This document shows, one piece after another, positions 31,986-44,205 of a DNA stretch of 64,000 bases (its first letter is position 1; every line of letters begins with the position of its first letter). The DNA lies in NCBI GenBank assembly GCA_003290165.1, contig QNQO01008265.1, positions 1 through 64,000 of the forward strand, written 5' to 3'. A program made the position numbers and the translations under genes. The notes beneath the pieces were generated by a model. That model worked only from the letters and a program-made list of their open reading frames with translations. It had not been told where the DNA came from and made no database searches. The DNA comes from Berberis thunbergii (lineage: Eukaryota; Streptophyta; Magnoliopsida; Ranunculales; Berberidaceae).

Positions 31986-33328
31986 ATCTCATGTTGATTC
32001 CATGTGAAACTATAAAGAAGAAAACGTTTTCCTTATTTTCATAGAACAACAATTTCATCATTGATCAATGAATAGTGAAAAACGATTTCACTGTTACAGT
32101 GAACAGTGATATTGATTTATGAACAGTGAACATCGATTTCACTGTTACAATGAACAGTTATATGCGATTTCATTATTGATTCATGAACAGTGAACAACGA
32201 TTTCACTATTATAGTGAACAGTGATATGCGATTTCATGAACAGTGAAAAACGATTTCATTGTTACAGTGATATGCGATTATGCACTATTATGATCACATG
32301 ATTATGCACTGTTATGGGATGATTATATTGCTTATTCACTATCATGTGATTATGCACTGTTATGCGATGTTTCTATTGCTTATTCACTGTTATGTGATTA
32401 TGCGATTATCCATTGTTATGCGATTATATTGTGATGCTGATTATTGATTTGGTTATTTAGATTTGTGATGATCATATAATATGCTTATGTCGACAGCATA
32501 TAATCTATATCGACCCTGAAAATTGTAGGATTCTTATTAGATTTGGACTAGGCTTAGTAATGAACCAATCCATTTCATTAGTTGGACTCCAAGAAGGACT
32601 CCAAGTTGGACCATGGTGACTGTTGGACCATGGTAACTGTTGGACTTTGGGCCTGGTGACTGTTCACTGTTGGGCCTGTATGGTGTCTGTTCACTATTGG
32701 GCCTGTATGGTGACTGTTCACTGTTGACCGAGGTGACTGTTCACTGTTGGTTGGGCTTGTTAGAAAATTTTGCTTTATCCTGTTTTATTGGGACCTATTT
32801 AATTTTTGGCTACATTTATTTAGACCCATGTTTAATACAAATTGTATTAAGGTGATAATTTAGTAATACTCCAAATTTATACATAGATTATAATTTTGGT
32901 TTCATCTATCACTATTGTGTTCCTTATTTAAAATTTACACAATTTAACTAATAGGTTGCTTAAGCAACCACTGTTAGGAAAATTGGTTGATTTTAAATAA
33001 GTGAGCATGCTACATCCATGTGAAACAATCGGCCCAAAGGAATATTGTTTTAACCGGATAATCCCTAGTCTTAAATATGTGATCAAGTTTACTTTACCAT
33101 GCTTTTATTATGTCAGTTCAAAGAAAGACATAATATTAGGCCGGTTTCGTTGTGTACAAAGAGTACCACTTACAGATTGATATTTTTGTCCAAAGACTAA
33201 ATAACAATGCTGTGTTAGGTATCTTGATATGGGTTTTTTATTTACCTATTGTATGAATTTAAAAGTTTATGCAATTGAATAATGATGTGAATATGTTATT
33301 TATGTAATTTATTCTCTGTACAGCTACT
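31986..33328 (+). repeat. Copia 2 leader with ACAGTG/CACTGT repeats
   Basis: Non-coding sequence between the PBS and gag. From 32040 to 32430 it is built of repeats around GAACAGTGA and CGATTTCACTGTTACAGTG, i.e. ACAGTG and its complement CACTGT alternating. From 32600 to 32760 a second set repeats GGTGACTGTTCACTGTTGG-like units. Such arrays could form RNA hairpins. Role unknown. Confidence 0.7.
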
Positions 33329-36300
33329 ATGTCTGCTACTAGTATATCTGCTGGTGTAAATAATATTCTCATGCTTAATGGGACAAACTTCAAGGACTGG
33401 AAAGAGAACGTGTTAATCGTTCTTGGATGTATGGATCTGGACCTTGCCTTAAGGATTGAGCAACCCGCTCCTCTTACAGATACAAGTACTCCTGATGCCA
33501 GAAAATATTTTGAGAAGTGGGAACACTCCAATCGCACGAGTCTCATGTTCATCAAGCGAGATATTCCATAAGCCTTTAGGGGTGCAATATCCGCAGGGGT
33601 GAACAATGCCAGTGAGTTCCTTACTGAACTTGAAAAGCGTTTTGCTAAAAATGATAAGGTTGAAACAAACACACTTTTAGCTAGCTTGATTTCATTAAAA
33701 TATAAAGGCAAAGGGAACATTAGAGAATACATCATGGAGATGTCTCATCTTGCTTCAAAACTTAAAGCACTGAAGCTTGAGTTGTCTGAGGACTTACTCG
33801 TGCATCTAGTTTTGATATCACTTTCTACACAGTACAATCAGTTTAAGGTCAGTTACAACTGTCAGAAGGAGAAATGGACTCTTAATGAGCTCATTTCATA
33901 CTGTGTGCAAGAGGAAGACAAGTTGAAGCAAGAAAGAACGGAAAGTGCTCATTTTGCAAGCACCTCTAAAGATAAGGGCACAAAACGAAAGAAGGAGAAT
34001 GAAGCTGCTAAGGGTCCAGCACAAAAGAAACAGAAAGGCAATGAGGGTTGTTTCTTTTGTAAGAAACTTGGACATGTAAAGAAGGAATGTACCAAGTATC
34101 ACGCTTGGCGTGCTAAAAATGGTATGTTTCTTGCTTTGGTCTGTTCTGAGGTTAACTTAGCTTCAATACCTAGAAACACTTGGTGGTTAGATTCCGGTGC
34201 TACTACTCACATAAGTGTTTCTATGCAGGGTTGTCTGAGCTACCGAAAGCCAACTGATGTTGAAAGACGCATCTTTGTGGGCGATGGAAAATCAGTAGAC
34301 GTGGAAGCAATAGGAAACTTTAGGTTACTCTTAGGAACTGGTTGTTATTTGGAACTGAAAGACACTTTTGTAGTACCGTCATTTAGACGTAATTTGGTTT
34401 CTATTTCCTTGTTGGACAAATTTGGATATTGTTGTTCATTTGGAAATAATCAATTTAGTCTTTCATTAAATTCCAATATTATTGGTACTGGTTCATTAAG
34501 CACATTTGATAACCTATATCTTCTTGATACTATTGCCTCATATAATGAAATCTTGCATGTGGAATCACGTGGTAATAAACGTAAGCTAAATGAAGGAAAT
34601 TCATCAAAACTGTGGCACAAACGTTTAGGACATATCTCGAAAACGAGAATGGAGAGACTTGTGTCAGATGGCATAAGAGATTCTCTTGATTTTTCAGACT
34701 TTGATGTCTGTATTGAGCGTATCAAGGGAAAACAAACCAAACAAAAGAGATTGGGTGCAAACAGAACTTCAGACGTCTTAGAATTGATCCACACAGATAT
34801 TTGTGGACCATTCCCTTCGGCTTCTTGAAATGGTCAACAATATTTTATATCATTCATAGACGATTACTCACGCTATGGGTACCTTTATCTCATTCATGAG
34901 AAATCTGAGTCACTGGACATGTTCAAAGCTTTCAAAGCTGAGGTTGAGAACCAACTCAACAAACGAATTAAAAGTGTCAGATCTGACCGTGGTGGTGAGT
35001 ATTACGACAGATATGACGGTTCCGGTGAACAACGTCCATGACCATTTGCTAAATTCCTAGAGGAATGTGGAATCGTCCCACAGTACACCATGCCGAGATC
35101 ACCTAAATGGTGTAGTTGAAAGACGAAACCGAACTCTTAAGGACATGGTAAGGAGTATGATCAGTCATTCTACCTTACCTAAATCACTTTGGGGAGAAGC
35201 ACTAAAGACTGCAGCTTACATCCTTAATAGAGTACCAACTAAAGCAGCTGCCAAAACACCTTATGAATTTTGGACAGGCAGAAGACATAGTCTAAAGCAT
35301 TTTCACATTTGGGGATGTCCAGCTGAAGCAAGGCCTTATCGATCGAATGAAAAGAAATTGGACTCGAAAACAGTGAGCAACTACTTCATTGGCTACTCTG
35401 AGCGATCAAGGGGCTACAAGTTCTATAATTCCACTATTAAGTCCATTTTTGAAAGGGGGACAACAACGTTTTTTGAGGATGTCGAGTTTGGAGGAGAAAT
35501 AAGGTAAGAGACATTGTCTTTGAGGAGGAATCAATTTCGACTCCTACTACTGTTGTTGACAATGTACATGTTCCAATACCTGTCATTGATCAAGAAACAG
35601 ATTTGGAACCTCAACAGGACAATGTTGAACTACTCCCTGCTCAAATTGAAGTAAATATTCTAGAAGAACAAACTCAACAACCTCAAGATCAAATGCCATT
35701 AAGGAGATCCACGAGAGAAAAGAGAAGAGCTATTCCGGATGATTATATGGTCTTTCTCGAAGAACATGAGGAAAATGATGGATTGGTGGAAAATGATCCA
35801 ATCAACTTCAATCAAGCCATGCAGGATTCTAACTCTCAAAAGTGGATAGATATTATGAATGAGGAGTACAAGTCAATGCAAGACAATCAAGTTTGGGATC
35901 TTGTCCCATTGCCTGAAAATACAAAGTCTATTGGTTGTAAATGGATATTTAAAATCAAGAAAGACTCAAAAGGTAATGTGGAAAAATATAAAGCTCGTCT
36001 TGTAGCGAAAGACTTCACTCAAAAGGAAGGCATCGACTATAAAGAGACATTCTCTCCAGTGTCAAAGAAAGACTCATTTAGGACAATCATGGCTCTTGTT
36101 GCACATTTTGACTTTGAGTTGCATCAGATGAATGTTAAAACAACGTTTCTCAATGGTGACATTGATGAAACAATTTATATGGTGCAACCAGAAAACTTTG
36201 TGTCTGGAGACCCAAAGAATATGGTTTTCAGACTAAAGAAATTCATCTATGGGCTCAAGCAAGCTTTCCGTCAGTGGTACTACAAATTTCATGAAGTAAT

Positions 36301-37381
36301 TGTCTCGTTTGGTTTTGAAACAAATGTTGTTGATAATTGTGTGTATCATAAGTTCAGTGGGAGTAAGCATATCTTATTGGTTTTGTATGTTGATGACATA
36401 TTGTTTGCCACTAATAATATAGATATGTTGCACGAAACCAAGAGATTTCTATCAAAGAAATTTGAAATGAAAGATCTTGGTAAAGCTTCTTTTGTCTTAG
36501 GGATTCAGATATCTCGAGATTGTTTTCGGGGTATTATTGGATTATCACAAAAGGACTATATAAAAAAATGCTTAAAAGGTTTGGCATGCAAGATTGTAAA
36601 CCAGGAGATACCCCTCCCTATATCTAAAGAAGACAAATTCCGTCTTAATCAGTGTCCTAGGAATAAACTTGAAGTTGTAGAGATGCAAAAGATCCGCTAT
36701 GCATCCGCTGTTGGGAGTCTTATGTATGCTCAGGTATGTACACGTCCAGACATAACATTCATTATTGGAATGCTTGGCAGATATTTGGATAACCCTGGGA
36801 TGAGTCACTGGAAAGCAGCTAAACGGGTTATGAGATATTTACAGAAAACTAAGGATTACATGCTCACATACAAGAGATCAGATCAGTTGGAAATCATAGG
36901 GTATGCTGATTCTGATTTTGCTGGATGCCAAGATAGTAGAAAATCTACATCAGACTACATTTATCTGTTAGCTGGATGAGCTATTTCTTGGAGAAGTGCT
37001 AAACAGACACTCATAGCTTATTCCACCATGGAAGCAGAATATGTGGCGTGTTTTGAGGTCTCCAACCACGGATTATGGCTGCATTATTTTGTCACTGAGC
37101 TGCGCATTTTGAATGACATAGAAAAACCACTAAAGTTATATTGTGACAATAAGTTAGCAGTTTTATATGCCAACAACAACAAAAGCTCGTCTAGGTCAAA
37201 TCATATTGATATAAAGTTCCGGGTTGTGAAGGAGAGAGTAGAGAATAAACAGATTTTCATAGAGCATATTGGGACACACTCCATGATTGCGGATCCGCTT
37301 ACTAAGGGATTACCACCCAAGGTCTTTCATGAGCACACCGCTCATATGGGTGTTATGTCACATGAGGATATCATGGTTTAG
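33329..37381 (+). pseudogene. Copia 2 gag-pol polyprotein, broken
   Basis: Gag starts at 33329 (MSATSISAGVNNILMLNGTN), with an in-frame stop at 33569-33571. Reading resumes at once and carries a CCHC knuckle CFFCKKLGHVKKEC, protease WWLDSGATTHIS, the GAG-pre-integrase LWHKRLGHISKTRM and the integrase start IHTDICGPFPS, then a stop near 34826. The integrase core (FIDDYSRYGYLY, RSDRGGEYY) continues in frame to a stop near 35040. A frame change near 35090 leads to [12 protein letters not shown] up to 35507. RT is 35603-36979 with CKWIFKIKKDSKG, FIYGLKQAFRQWYYKF and YVDDIL, ending at a single stop; RNase H follows (37028-37381) with YCDNKLAVLYA and HIDIKFRVVKE. Damage is light, in keeping with moderate age. 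Confidence 0.92.
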
Positions 37382-37776
37382 TGGGAGTTTTGTTGTTCTA
37401 TGATGGATTTTTTTGGACACATTGGTGTAATTTAGTATTTTTTGCAGAAATAAAGTCTTCAGTCAATTGTCTGTTTATTATATGTTTGATCTCATTAAAG
37501 ATTAAAGTTGGACCGGTTGGAAATAGACATGTTTGGATCACATCACATGTAATTTCCATGTTCTACATCCATGTTTGATCTATGTCATTTGATTATATTG
37601 GTATATGTGAATATTGATGGATTTCGTTACGCTAAATGTGACGCAAATCGCTTTAATCCTATATCAGTATAGTCGATGGACGAGATTGTTTCGGAATACC
37701 TTTACTTGTGATAGCAAGTTTTGAGCTCCTAAGGTTATACACATTAAAGGTAACATATATGACCCAAGTGGGAGAT

Positions 37777-38214
37777 TGTTGGACAAATCCAATAATGTGG
37801 GGACACATATGTAATATAATATGTATTGCTATCTTAAAGTGTAGTCCATCAAATATGTGATCTAATAGGGGTATTGGATTATAAGGTATTAATAAATAAC
37901 ATGGTGTAAATAATGATGTAATTTCTAATTCAATGAGGGCAGAATTGGAAATTTACAGTCCGTAAGTTGAAGGGTTATGACTTATGGACATTATAAATAG
38001 GATTGGTCCCCGATTGAGCGTTGTGCGTTAAACTGAGATATCCTTTGGCATTGTCTTTTGTATCATCTCAACAGAGAATCTAAGGAAACGCTTGAATCAA
38101 TCGGAAGATCCAATCACAATCAAAAGGGGAAAGCACTATGGATCAAGGTATGTTTCTATTCTTCTTGTTTCCATTGAATCAACTAGAGTCTTAAGTTTTA
38201 GTTTAAATACAACA
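37777..38214 (+). repeat. 3' LTR of Copia 2 (438 bp)
   Basis: Direct repeat of 31532-31971 with the same TGTTGG...AACA ends. It follows a polypurine tract and is flanked on the right by ACGAC. Confidence 0.93.
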
Positions 38215-38653
38215 ACGACCCCCCAACTTTTTGGATTAAAAAAAGGTTAATAAAATAAACTTGTATAATGTTCGACGTAATTTGCCATGAGATTCTTCAA
38301 GAAGAGAAAGAATCTAAAATCGTGGGTTATTAATTGGTGGAATACTGGCCAATCCGAAGCTAAAAATATGGTAAAATTTTATTGTGAATTTCATATTAGG
38401 TTTAGAGAGTTCTAGTGGTAATAGATAAATCATTTGATTATGTCTGCCATGTGCCTTCGATTAAATTACATTAGATTATAGAATTTAATATTCGATCAAG
38501 ACAAAGCATGCATACATAATCAGATGCTTAATTTCTAATCACCAATCAGATGCTTAACTTCTTTTTTTCTTTTATTTTTTGCCTATGCTTAACTTGTAGT
38601 AGCATCTGAATAATGATTTTTTGTTTTTTTTAAAAGATTAATAATAATTTAAA

Positions 38654-40051
38654 GGGTAATATGCATTTTGTCCCTTATTATACATAATTAATTAATAAGT
38701 AGACTATCATTAATCACTAATATTATTACTTCATTGACTAGCGGTCAACATTAATTGACTGTCAATTTTCAAAGTAGATTACCAAAATGCCCCTCAGAAA
38801 TCAAAGACTGAGATTGAATCGTTCGTATCTCGAACATCTCATCTCAAAGAAAATCTTAAGGCACAACTAAAATTGTAATTGTATCTCGAGAAAATCTAAA
38901 AGTTGATTTTAAAAAATTTCATTTTAAACAACTCATCTCGAGGAAAATCTAACAATCCAAATTTAATAGTACACATTTCTAGGTAAATCTAATGTTCCAA
39001 ATTTAATTATGCACGCATTTCGAAAAGAATCTAACTGTTCAACACACAACTCGAAAAAAATTATTGATTCAACACGCATCTCGAGAAAATCTGACGTTTG
39101 AATAAATTTTAATATAATTTTGCCCTTAATCTCATAAAATAAATTACTGACAATAACTTAACCCCATAAAATAAATTTGAATTTAGTTTTGCCCCCATAC
39201 CTGAGAGATGATCAATAAAATTTTGATCATCTTTCTCCTCCCTCATTTTCCTCCACTTCTTCCTCTTCTATCTCGTAGCCTCGCTACCACCTCCCCCTTC
39301 ATCCTCCCTCATCTTCCTCATTCCTCTTTCATCCTCTTTCTTCCACTTCGTCCTCATCTGTTTCGCAACCCCTATAATAAAGTTAGGACTTCATTTCTCA
39401 TTCCTCCACTTCCTCCTTCTTCTTCCTTTCTTCTCATCCTTCCTCCTTCTTCCCCCTTCCTTCTCCTCTCTCCTCCTTTCTCCCCATTCATTTTTCAGGT
39501 CTGTACTGTTTCAGGGGGCAAAAGTAAATTAAAATTTATTCAGATTTATTTCGAAATGTGTGCACAAATAAATACGAGCCGCCTAATTTTTCTCGAGATG
39601 CATGCTGGACTATTTAAATTTCCTCGAGATGCATGCCGGATAATTTCAAGACATCAAATTTTTTTCTCGAGATGCATACCAGATAGGCAGAGCTTCCTCT
39701 AGATGCGTGCTGGATGGTCTGATTTTTCTTGAGATGCACGCATAATTTAATTTGGACCGTTAGATTTACCTTGAGATGTGTGCACTAATTAAATTTAGAC
39801 TGTTAAATTTCCTCGAGATACGATTAAAATTTCAGTTAGGTCTTGGGATTTTCCTCGAGACGAGATGTTCGAGATACAAAAGATTAAATCTCAACCTTTG
39901 ATTTTCGAGGGGCATTTTGGTAATTTGTTTTGAAAAAATTGACGGTTAATGGACATTGACGCTAGTCAACGGAGGTAATTTTAATAGTGATTAATGATGA
40001 GTATACTTATTAATTACCTATATATAATAGGGGGCAAAGTGAAAATTACCT
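38654..40051. mobile_element. Mutator-like MITE (MULE), copy in segment A, about 1.4 kb
   Basis: A perfect 9-bp target duplication TAATTTAAA (38645-38653 and 40052-40060). Terminal inverted repeats begin GGGTAATATGCATTTTGTCC / AGGTAATTTTCACTTTGCCC and extend for several hundred bp. Inside, repeats centred on CTCGAG (CATCTCGAGAAAATCT-like) point inward from both sides: at least three perfect cores on the left (38880-39085) and five on the right (39590-39860). The core is a polypyrimidine tract (39220-39490). No transposase. It shares the order CTAGCGGTC, CCAAAATGCCCCT, GACTGAGATT with the 3-kb element in the F-box intron, so both are one family. Confidence 0.88.
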
Positions 40052-40060
40052 TAATTTAAA

Positions 40061-41626
40061 TACTTGTAAGTTTTCGAAATTTTTTTCATATGTTTTCCTG
40101 GAGTTTTGTGGTTCGTAAATGGGTTAAATTAGAGCTTTTCATTTTCTCAACTTGTAATAAATACTACATTCCAACCTTACTTATTTTTGAGTTTGAAACA
40201 CAAGGATTCTAACATTCTTTCTTTCTCATGTGCTCATGTGGTGTGTGTAGAAAGAGAGAAATATGAGAGTTTTTGAAGGACTTAACAGATCGAAACACTA
40301 TCTTTATCGAGATTAGGGAATTTTTGTGAAAGATGGATTCGACTTGTAATATCTTTAGTAATGGAATTGTGATTTCATTTTTTGAGTTCATTTCGTTATT
40401 CTGATTTTAAGAAATATTTCGATGTATAAAGAGAAAACGTAAAAATTACAAGGATACATAAAAATATATATAATGAATTTCAAGGGTATATGAAAATGTG
40501 AAAAAAAAAAACATGTGCAAGTAAATAAATCTATTAAACATATTAAATGAAACCTAAATACCAAGAAATGAAACAAACATGAAATAAATATATAATTAGA
40601 AAATCAAGGAGTGGTTTAAAAAATCAATATATAAGTAGAAGAAATGATAATTAAAAAATCAGGGGGTGGTTTTAAAATTTAATAAATAATTAGAAGAATT
40701 TATCATATCAAAAAAACAACCTAAAATTTACGAAAAATTCGAAATTTATGAATTTTTTTCGAATAGCGAAAATTTTTCGAAAAAATTGTAACTTTTAATT
40801 TTGCCCATTTTCTTTTGGTAATTCCGAAAAAGCAAAATTTTCGTTGAAATTTCGGGAAATCACATTCCTTGCTCTTTAGAGACTTGTTTTTTTGACACTT
40901 TCATGATGCCTTGACATTCATTGATATATATATGATTGTATTTTGTATCTCTTCTTTTCTTCAATAAAATTTTTGTGTTTGGAAGAAAAAAACATGAAAA
41001 TCCCAAACAATTGTCAAAATAAAGTTATAATAACAAAAAATCACACACTTCTCAAATGTATTTACTTAAGTACATAACACAAAATGAAATCTCAAATAAA
41101 TAAATAAATAAAACCTAGAGAAAAAAAAACCAAAAATCAAAATAGAGTTTTCCAATTAACTTGTCATCGAAGTTAATACCAAAAGTTGGCCAATATCATC
41201 GATTTCTTCTCTATGATTTTAGCAGCGACTTAAAAAAAATAACTCGATTTAGTGACTACCGATTAATCGACAATTTTTCTACGTAGGTTGTGACATGGAT
41301 CATATTCCTATTATTTATAGGACGATGACTCAATGAGCAAAACAATCCAAAACACATTTTTCTTTTCCTCGCTTAAGTGTTGTCGACCCCAACAATACTC
41401 ATCGGGCATGGTTTCTCTAGAGCCAAGTTGGTTGCAAACAACAACCCTCACCATTACCCTTCAAACCTAGTTGTAATATAAATATATAGTATCAATAAAT
41501 AAATTAAAAATCTTGGAAATTATTTATTTATATTATTTATTATATAAACATGGTCCAACATATTTAGAATTATCTTTAATTATTTATTTATATATTTATT
41601 GATTACTATATTATATGTATTTGACT
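40061..41626. other. AT-rich part of segment A, no gene
   Basis: Also present in copy B (about 60555-62310). Short frames only. Copy B carries a 241-bp insertion relative to this stretch, at the point equal to about 40310 here. Confidence 0.6.
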
Positions 41627-42140
41627 ACCCTATTTATATCATTGCCTAACTACAATGACAAAAAATGTCTTATTGATAACATCTGCAACCCATCACCGTC
41701 CACTTTTAATGGTGATGAAAGCTTGAAAATAACATAAATATATATTATTTCGAGTCAAAGCACATTATAATTGGCCAATTTTTTATTTTATTTTATTTTT
41801 ATTTTTTAGTTTTTAGATGGTGTATTTCAATTTTTTTATTTTTTTTTAAGATTTCATTGCTAGGCTATGTATACATGTCAGGAAGATTACAAATATTCGT
41901 AGGTATATCCAAGATTTCATGATCCCTTTGTCCATTGTATGACTTACAAGATTCTTTTTCTTACGATATTAGATTTAGTATTTTAATTGGTCATTTTATT
42001 AAATTGTATAATGTAGTATCATCATCATCATCGTTTGGTTGCACAATAACTATTGGTTCTATCAACAATAAGTTACGATAATTGGTATTTCAATTGTGAT
42101 TTTAAAAAAATTGTTTTAATGAAATAGCGGCATGTTGGTA
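41627..42140. repeat. Dispersed repeat, copy 1 (in segment A)
   Basis: Begins CCTATTTATATCATTGCC and is repeated at about 53190-53650 and 62310-62800, with a partial copy at 46190-46400. Includes ACAAATATTCGTAGGTATATCC. Family unknown. Confidence 0.7.
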
Positions 42141-42299
42141 TATCACACACTATACTAAATTGACACTTTTGTAATAACTTTCAAAACAATATCACTTTTG
42201 AGATGTTACAATCCACCAAACAATTTCAAGTCAAAACTAAATTTAGTCAAAAAAATGAAAATCAGTTACACAAAAAAATGATGAGCTTGTCTAATTGGC

Positions 42300-42421
42300 G
42301 AGGAAATCAGCGAGGGAGGGGGTGGGAACCCTCCATCCCCCTCGGGATGCGTGAAAGGGGATGAAGGCACCCATCCCAAGGGGGATGGAGGATTCCCACC
42401 TCCTCCCTCGCTGGTTTCCTC
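42300..42421. repeat. GC-rich hairpin element, about 61-bp arms
   Basis: Arms 42300-42360 and 42361-42421 are near-perfect inverted repeats: GAGGAAATCAGCGAGGGAGG on the left, complement of CCTCCCTCGCTGGTTTCCTC on the right, with GATGGAGG blocks between. The same hairpin is at 62956-63078, and a truncated arm is at 47091-47119. Confidence 0.8.
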
Positions 42422-42549
42422 GACAGTTAGAACAATAAGTTGGATCACCATGAATAGTATCACTTTTATAACCATACTCTTCATGGTGATACAATTATTG
42501 TATCAATTTGTTGGTGAAAATGTGTAAAATTATTTGGTGAATTGTTACA

Positions 42550-43162
42550 TGTAACGACCCGATCCGCACAGTAAGATATTGTCCGCTTTGGGCCCAACCG
42601 GCCCGCACGGCTTTAAAATGCCTCTTACTATGTGGATCCAACCTCGCACATATATAGCACATCACCATTCCGCACCCAAGCGATGTGGGACTATGATTTT
42701 CCTTTGGTAGCTAGTCCAACCCCTCTTGGGATCCACATGCCTGTTGGGCCTATTGGGCTCCAACCCTCACCCTCAGGTCTGCCCACACAAGGGTCTCACA
42801 GTCCACCACCTTAGGGCCCAACGTCCTCGTTGGCCACACAGGCCCAACGTCCACGTCGGCACACTTCCAGCTGGGTCAGGCTCTGATACCATTCTGTAAC
42901 GACCCGATCCGCACAGTAAAATATTGTCTGCTTTGGGCCCAACCGGCCCGCACGGCTTTAAAAAGCCTCTTACTATGGAGATCAAACCTCGCATATATAT
43001 AGCACATCACCATCCCGCACTCAGGTGATGTGGGACTATAATTTTCCCTTGGTAGCTAGTCCAACCCCTCTTGGGATCCACAGGCCTATTGGGCCTATTG
43101 GGCTCCAACCCTCACCCTCACCCTCCCCTCCCCCTCAGGTCCGCCCACACAAGGGTCTCACA
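42550..43162 (-). mobile_element. TRIM retrotransposon (miniature LTR element), segment A
   Basis: Two direct repeats, 42550-42800 (251 bp) and 42895-43162 (268 bp), both starting TGTAACGACCCGATCC and ending GGGTCTCACA. The internal region is only 94 bp. It contains, on the minus strand, TGGTATCAGAGC (42880-42891) close to the right LTR, so polarity is minus. The target duplication TTACA flanks it (42545-42549 and 43163-43167). No coding capacity; short frames inside are not genes. The right LTR has an expanded CCCTCACCCTCCCC run. Confidence 0.92.
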
Positions 43163-43353
43163 TTACACCTCAAAAGTGATACTGTTTTGGGGGTTGTTAC
43201 AAAAATGCTAATTTGGTGCAGTGTCAGTTTGTCAATTATTGCGGTATTATATTTTTCTCAAGTCCTCATTGTTTGCGCCTTAATGTAAGTTGTTAAGTTC
43301 AACTAAGTGGAGAATTTTTCTTCTTCTGAGATGGTGTTGTTTACATTAAGAAC

Positions 43354-44205
43354 TAAGAAGGTTGACTTCTAATTAGAGTAAGAAGTCAGAAGTTTCATTA
43401 AGAATCAAGGTGATTATTTACTAGAGTAAGATGTTTAACTTCTAATTAAAAGCCAATAAGAAGCAAAACAAATGGTCTGAATAGTAGTTAAAGTTCTTAT
43501 TAACTGAATAGTGGTTAAAGTTCTTATCCAGAATAAAAGTAATAATAAGTGAAAATAATGCCTGGTGAGAGTGCGTTTGTGAGGAGGCGTCAAGTCTCTC
43601 TCAGATCCGTCAAGGAGGTGTCGAGTCTCTCTCAAATCCGTTTGCTTGGTGAGGAGGCGCCAAGTCTCTCTTCAAAACTACTTGGTAAGGAGGTAACCCG
43701 CACTCTCAGATCAGTCTACTTGGTGAGGAGGCGTCGAGTCTCTCTTCAACACCAGTTGGTAAGGAAGCCGTCGAGGGGCAGTTCGTAAAAAATAGGAAGG
43801 TTGAGGGGTGTCGAGGGGTAGAAATATGAATCCTCTAAGCAAACTCATTTGTGTTTTTTTTTTGCTTTTGTTCGGTTGTTAACCTGACCGTGGATAGATC
43901 TGAAGATGGAAGTTGACGATGAAATTCAGTTAGTGGTAAAACTCGAAGGGAAGGACAGATCCAGACACAAAAAATATATCAATGAATTTCTACTACCAAA
44001 GAAGGAATTATTATAATTCACAAATTAATTAGTAAAAAAAGGGAAGGACAAAGTCCAAATTCGTCGAGAGCACATATAGGTCGAAGGGAAGGACTGATCC
44101 ATCGAGAGGCATTTGCATATCCGTTGAGGGGCAGAAACAATAATCATTTACACAAACTGATTTGTGCCTATTTTGTTCTTGCTCGGTTGTCAACTTGATA
44201 GTGGA
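43354..44205. repeat. Tandem and direct repeats ahead of the LINE-like copy 1
   Basis: From 43560 to 43785 there are four to five diverged units around GGTGAGGAGGCGTCGAGTCTC. The block 43862-43950 (GTGGATAGATCTGAAGATGG) recurs at 44170-44265. These look like 5' UTR repeats of the LINE-like element that follows; the other copy has a different tandem array at the same position. Confidence 0.6.

Larger units (their letters stand above)
31532..38214 (+). mobile_element. Copia LTR retrotransposon 2, full length, inactive
   Basis: A 6,683-bp element with 5' LTR 31532-31971, PBS TGGTATCAGAGC at 31974-31985, a 1.3-kb leader, gag-pol 33329-37381, a polypurine tract AAGTGGGAGAT before 37777, and 3' LTR 37777-38214. 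The target duplication ACGAC is perfect (31527-31531 and 38215-38219). Copy B of the segmental duplication has the empty site at about 58650. About 18-20 differences separate the LTRs over 440 bp, so the insertion is not fresh. Stops and frameshifts in gag-pol make it non-autonomous. Confidence 0.95.
42146..43223. mobile_element. MITE with nested GC-rich hairpin and TRIM (segment A)
   Basis: Outer inverted repeats: left GACACTTTTGTAATAACTTT...CAATATCACTTTTGAG, right the complement (CTCAAAAGTGATACTGTTTT ... ACAAAAATGCTAATTTGG). Between them lie a GC-rich hairpin (42300-42421), a small inverted repeat at 42448-42487 (CACCATGAATAG / CTCTTCATGGTG), and a TRIM (42550-43162). Related segments at 46.4 kb lack the whole insert, which supports it being a unit. 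Confidence 0.65.
30989..43353 (+). repeat. Segmental duplication, copy A (interrupted by Copia 2)
   Basis: Outside the Copia element (31532-38214) this segment matches 58108-64000 in the same orientation for about 5.7 kb: the left part 30989-31531, then 38215-43353. Shared contents in order are unique AT-rich sequence, a Mutator-like element, more AT-rich sequence, a MITE with a GC-rich hairpin, and a nested TRIM. The homology probably continues past 43353 because copy B is cut by the window end. Confidence 0.9.

Noticed and set aside
32030..32430. CRISPR-like spaced repeats
   Set aside because: Repeats are diverged, palindromic and unevenly spaced within a retrotransposon leader in a plant genome.
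36572..36808. Minus-strand frame within Copia 2
   Set aside because: Antisense shadow of the reverse transcriptase region.
42632..43288. Frames starting MDPTSHIYST and MMWDYNFPLV
   Set aside because: They are the two LTRs of a TRIM; duplicated exactly in segment B and non-coding.
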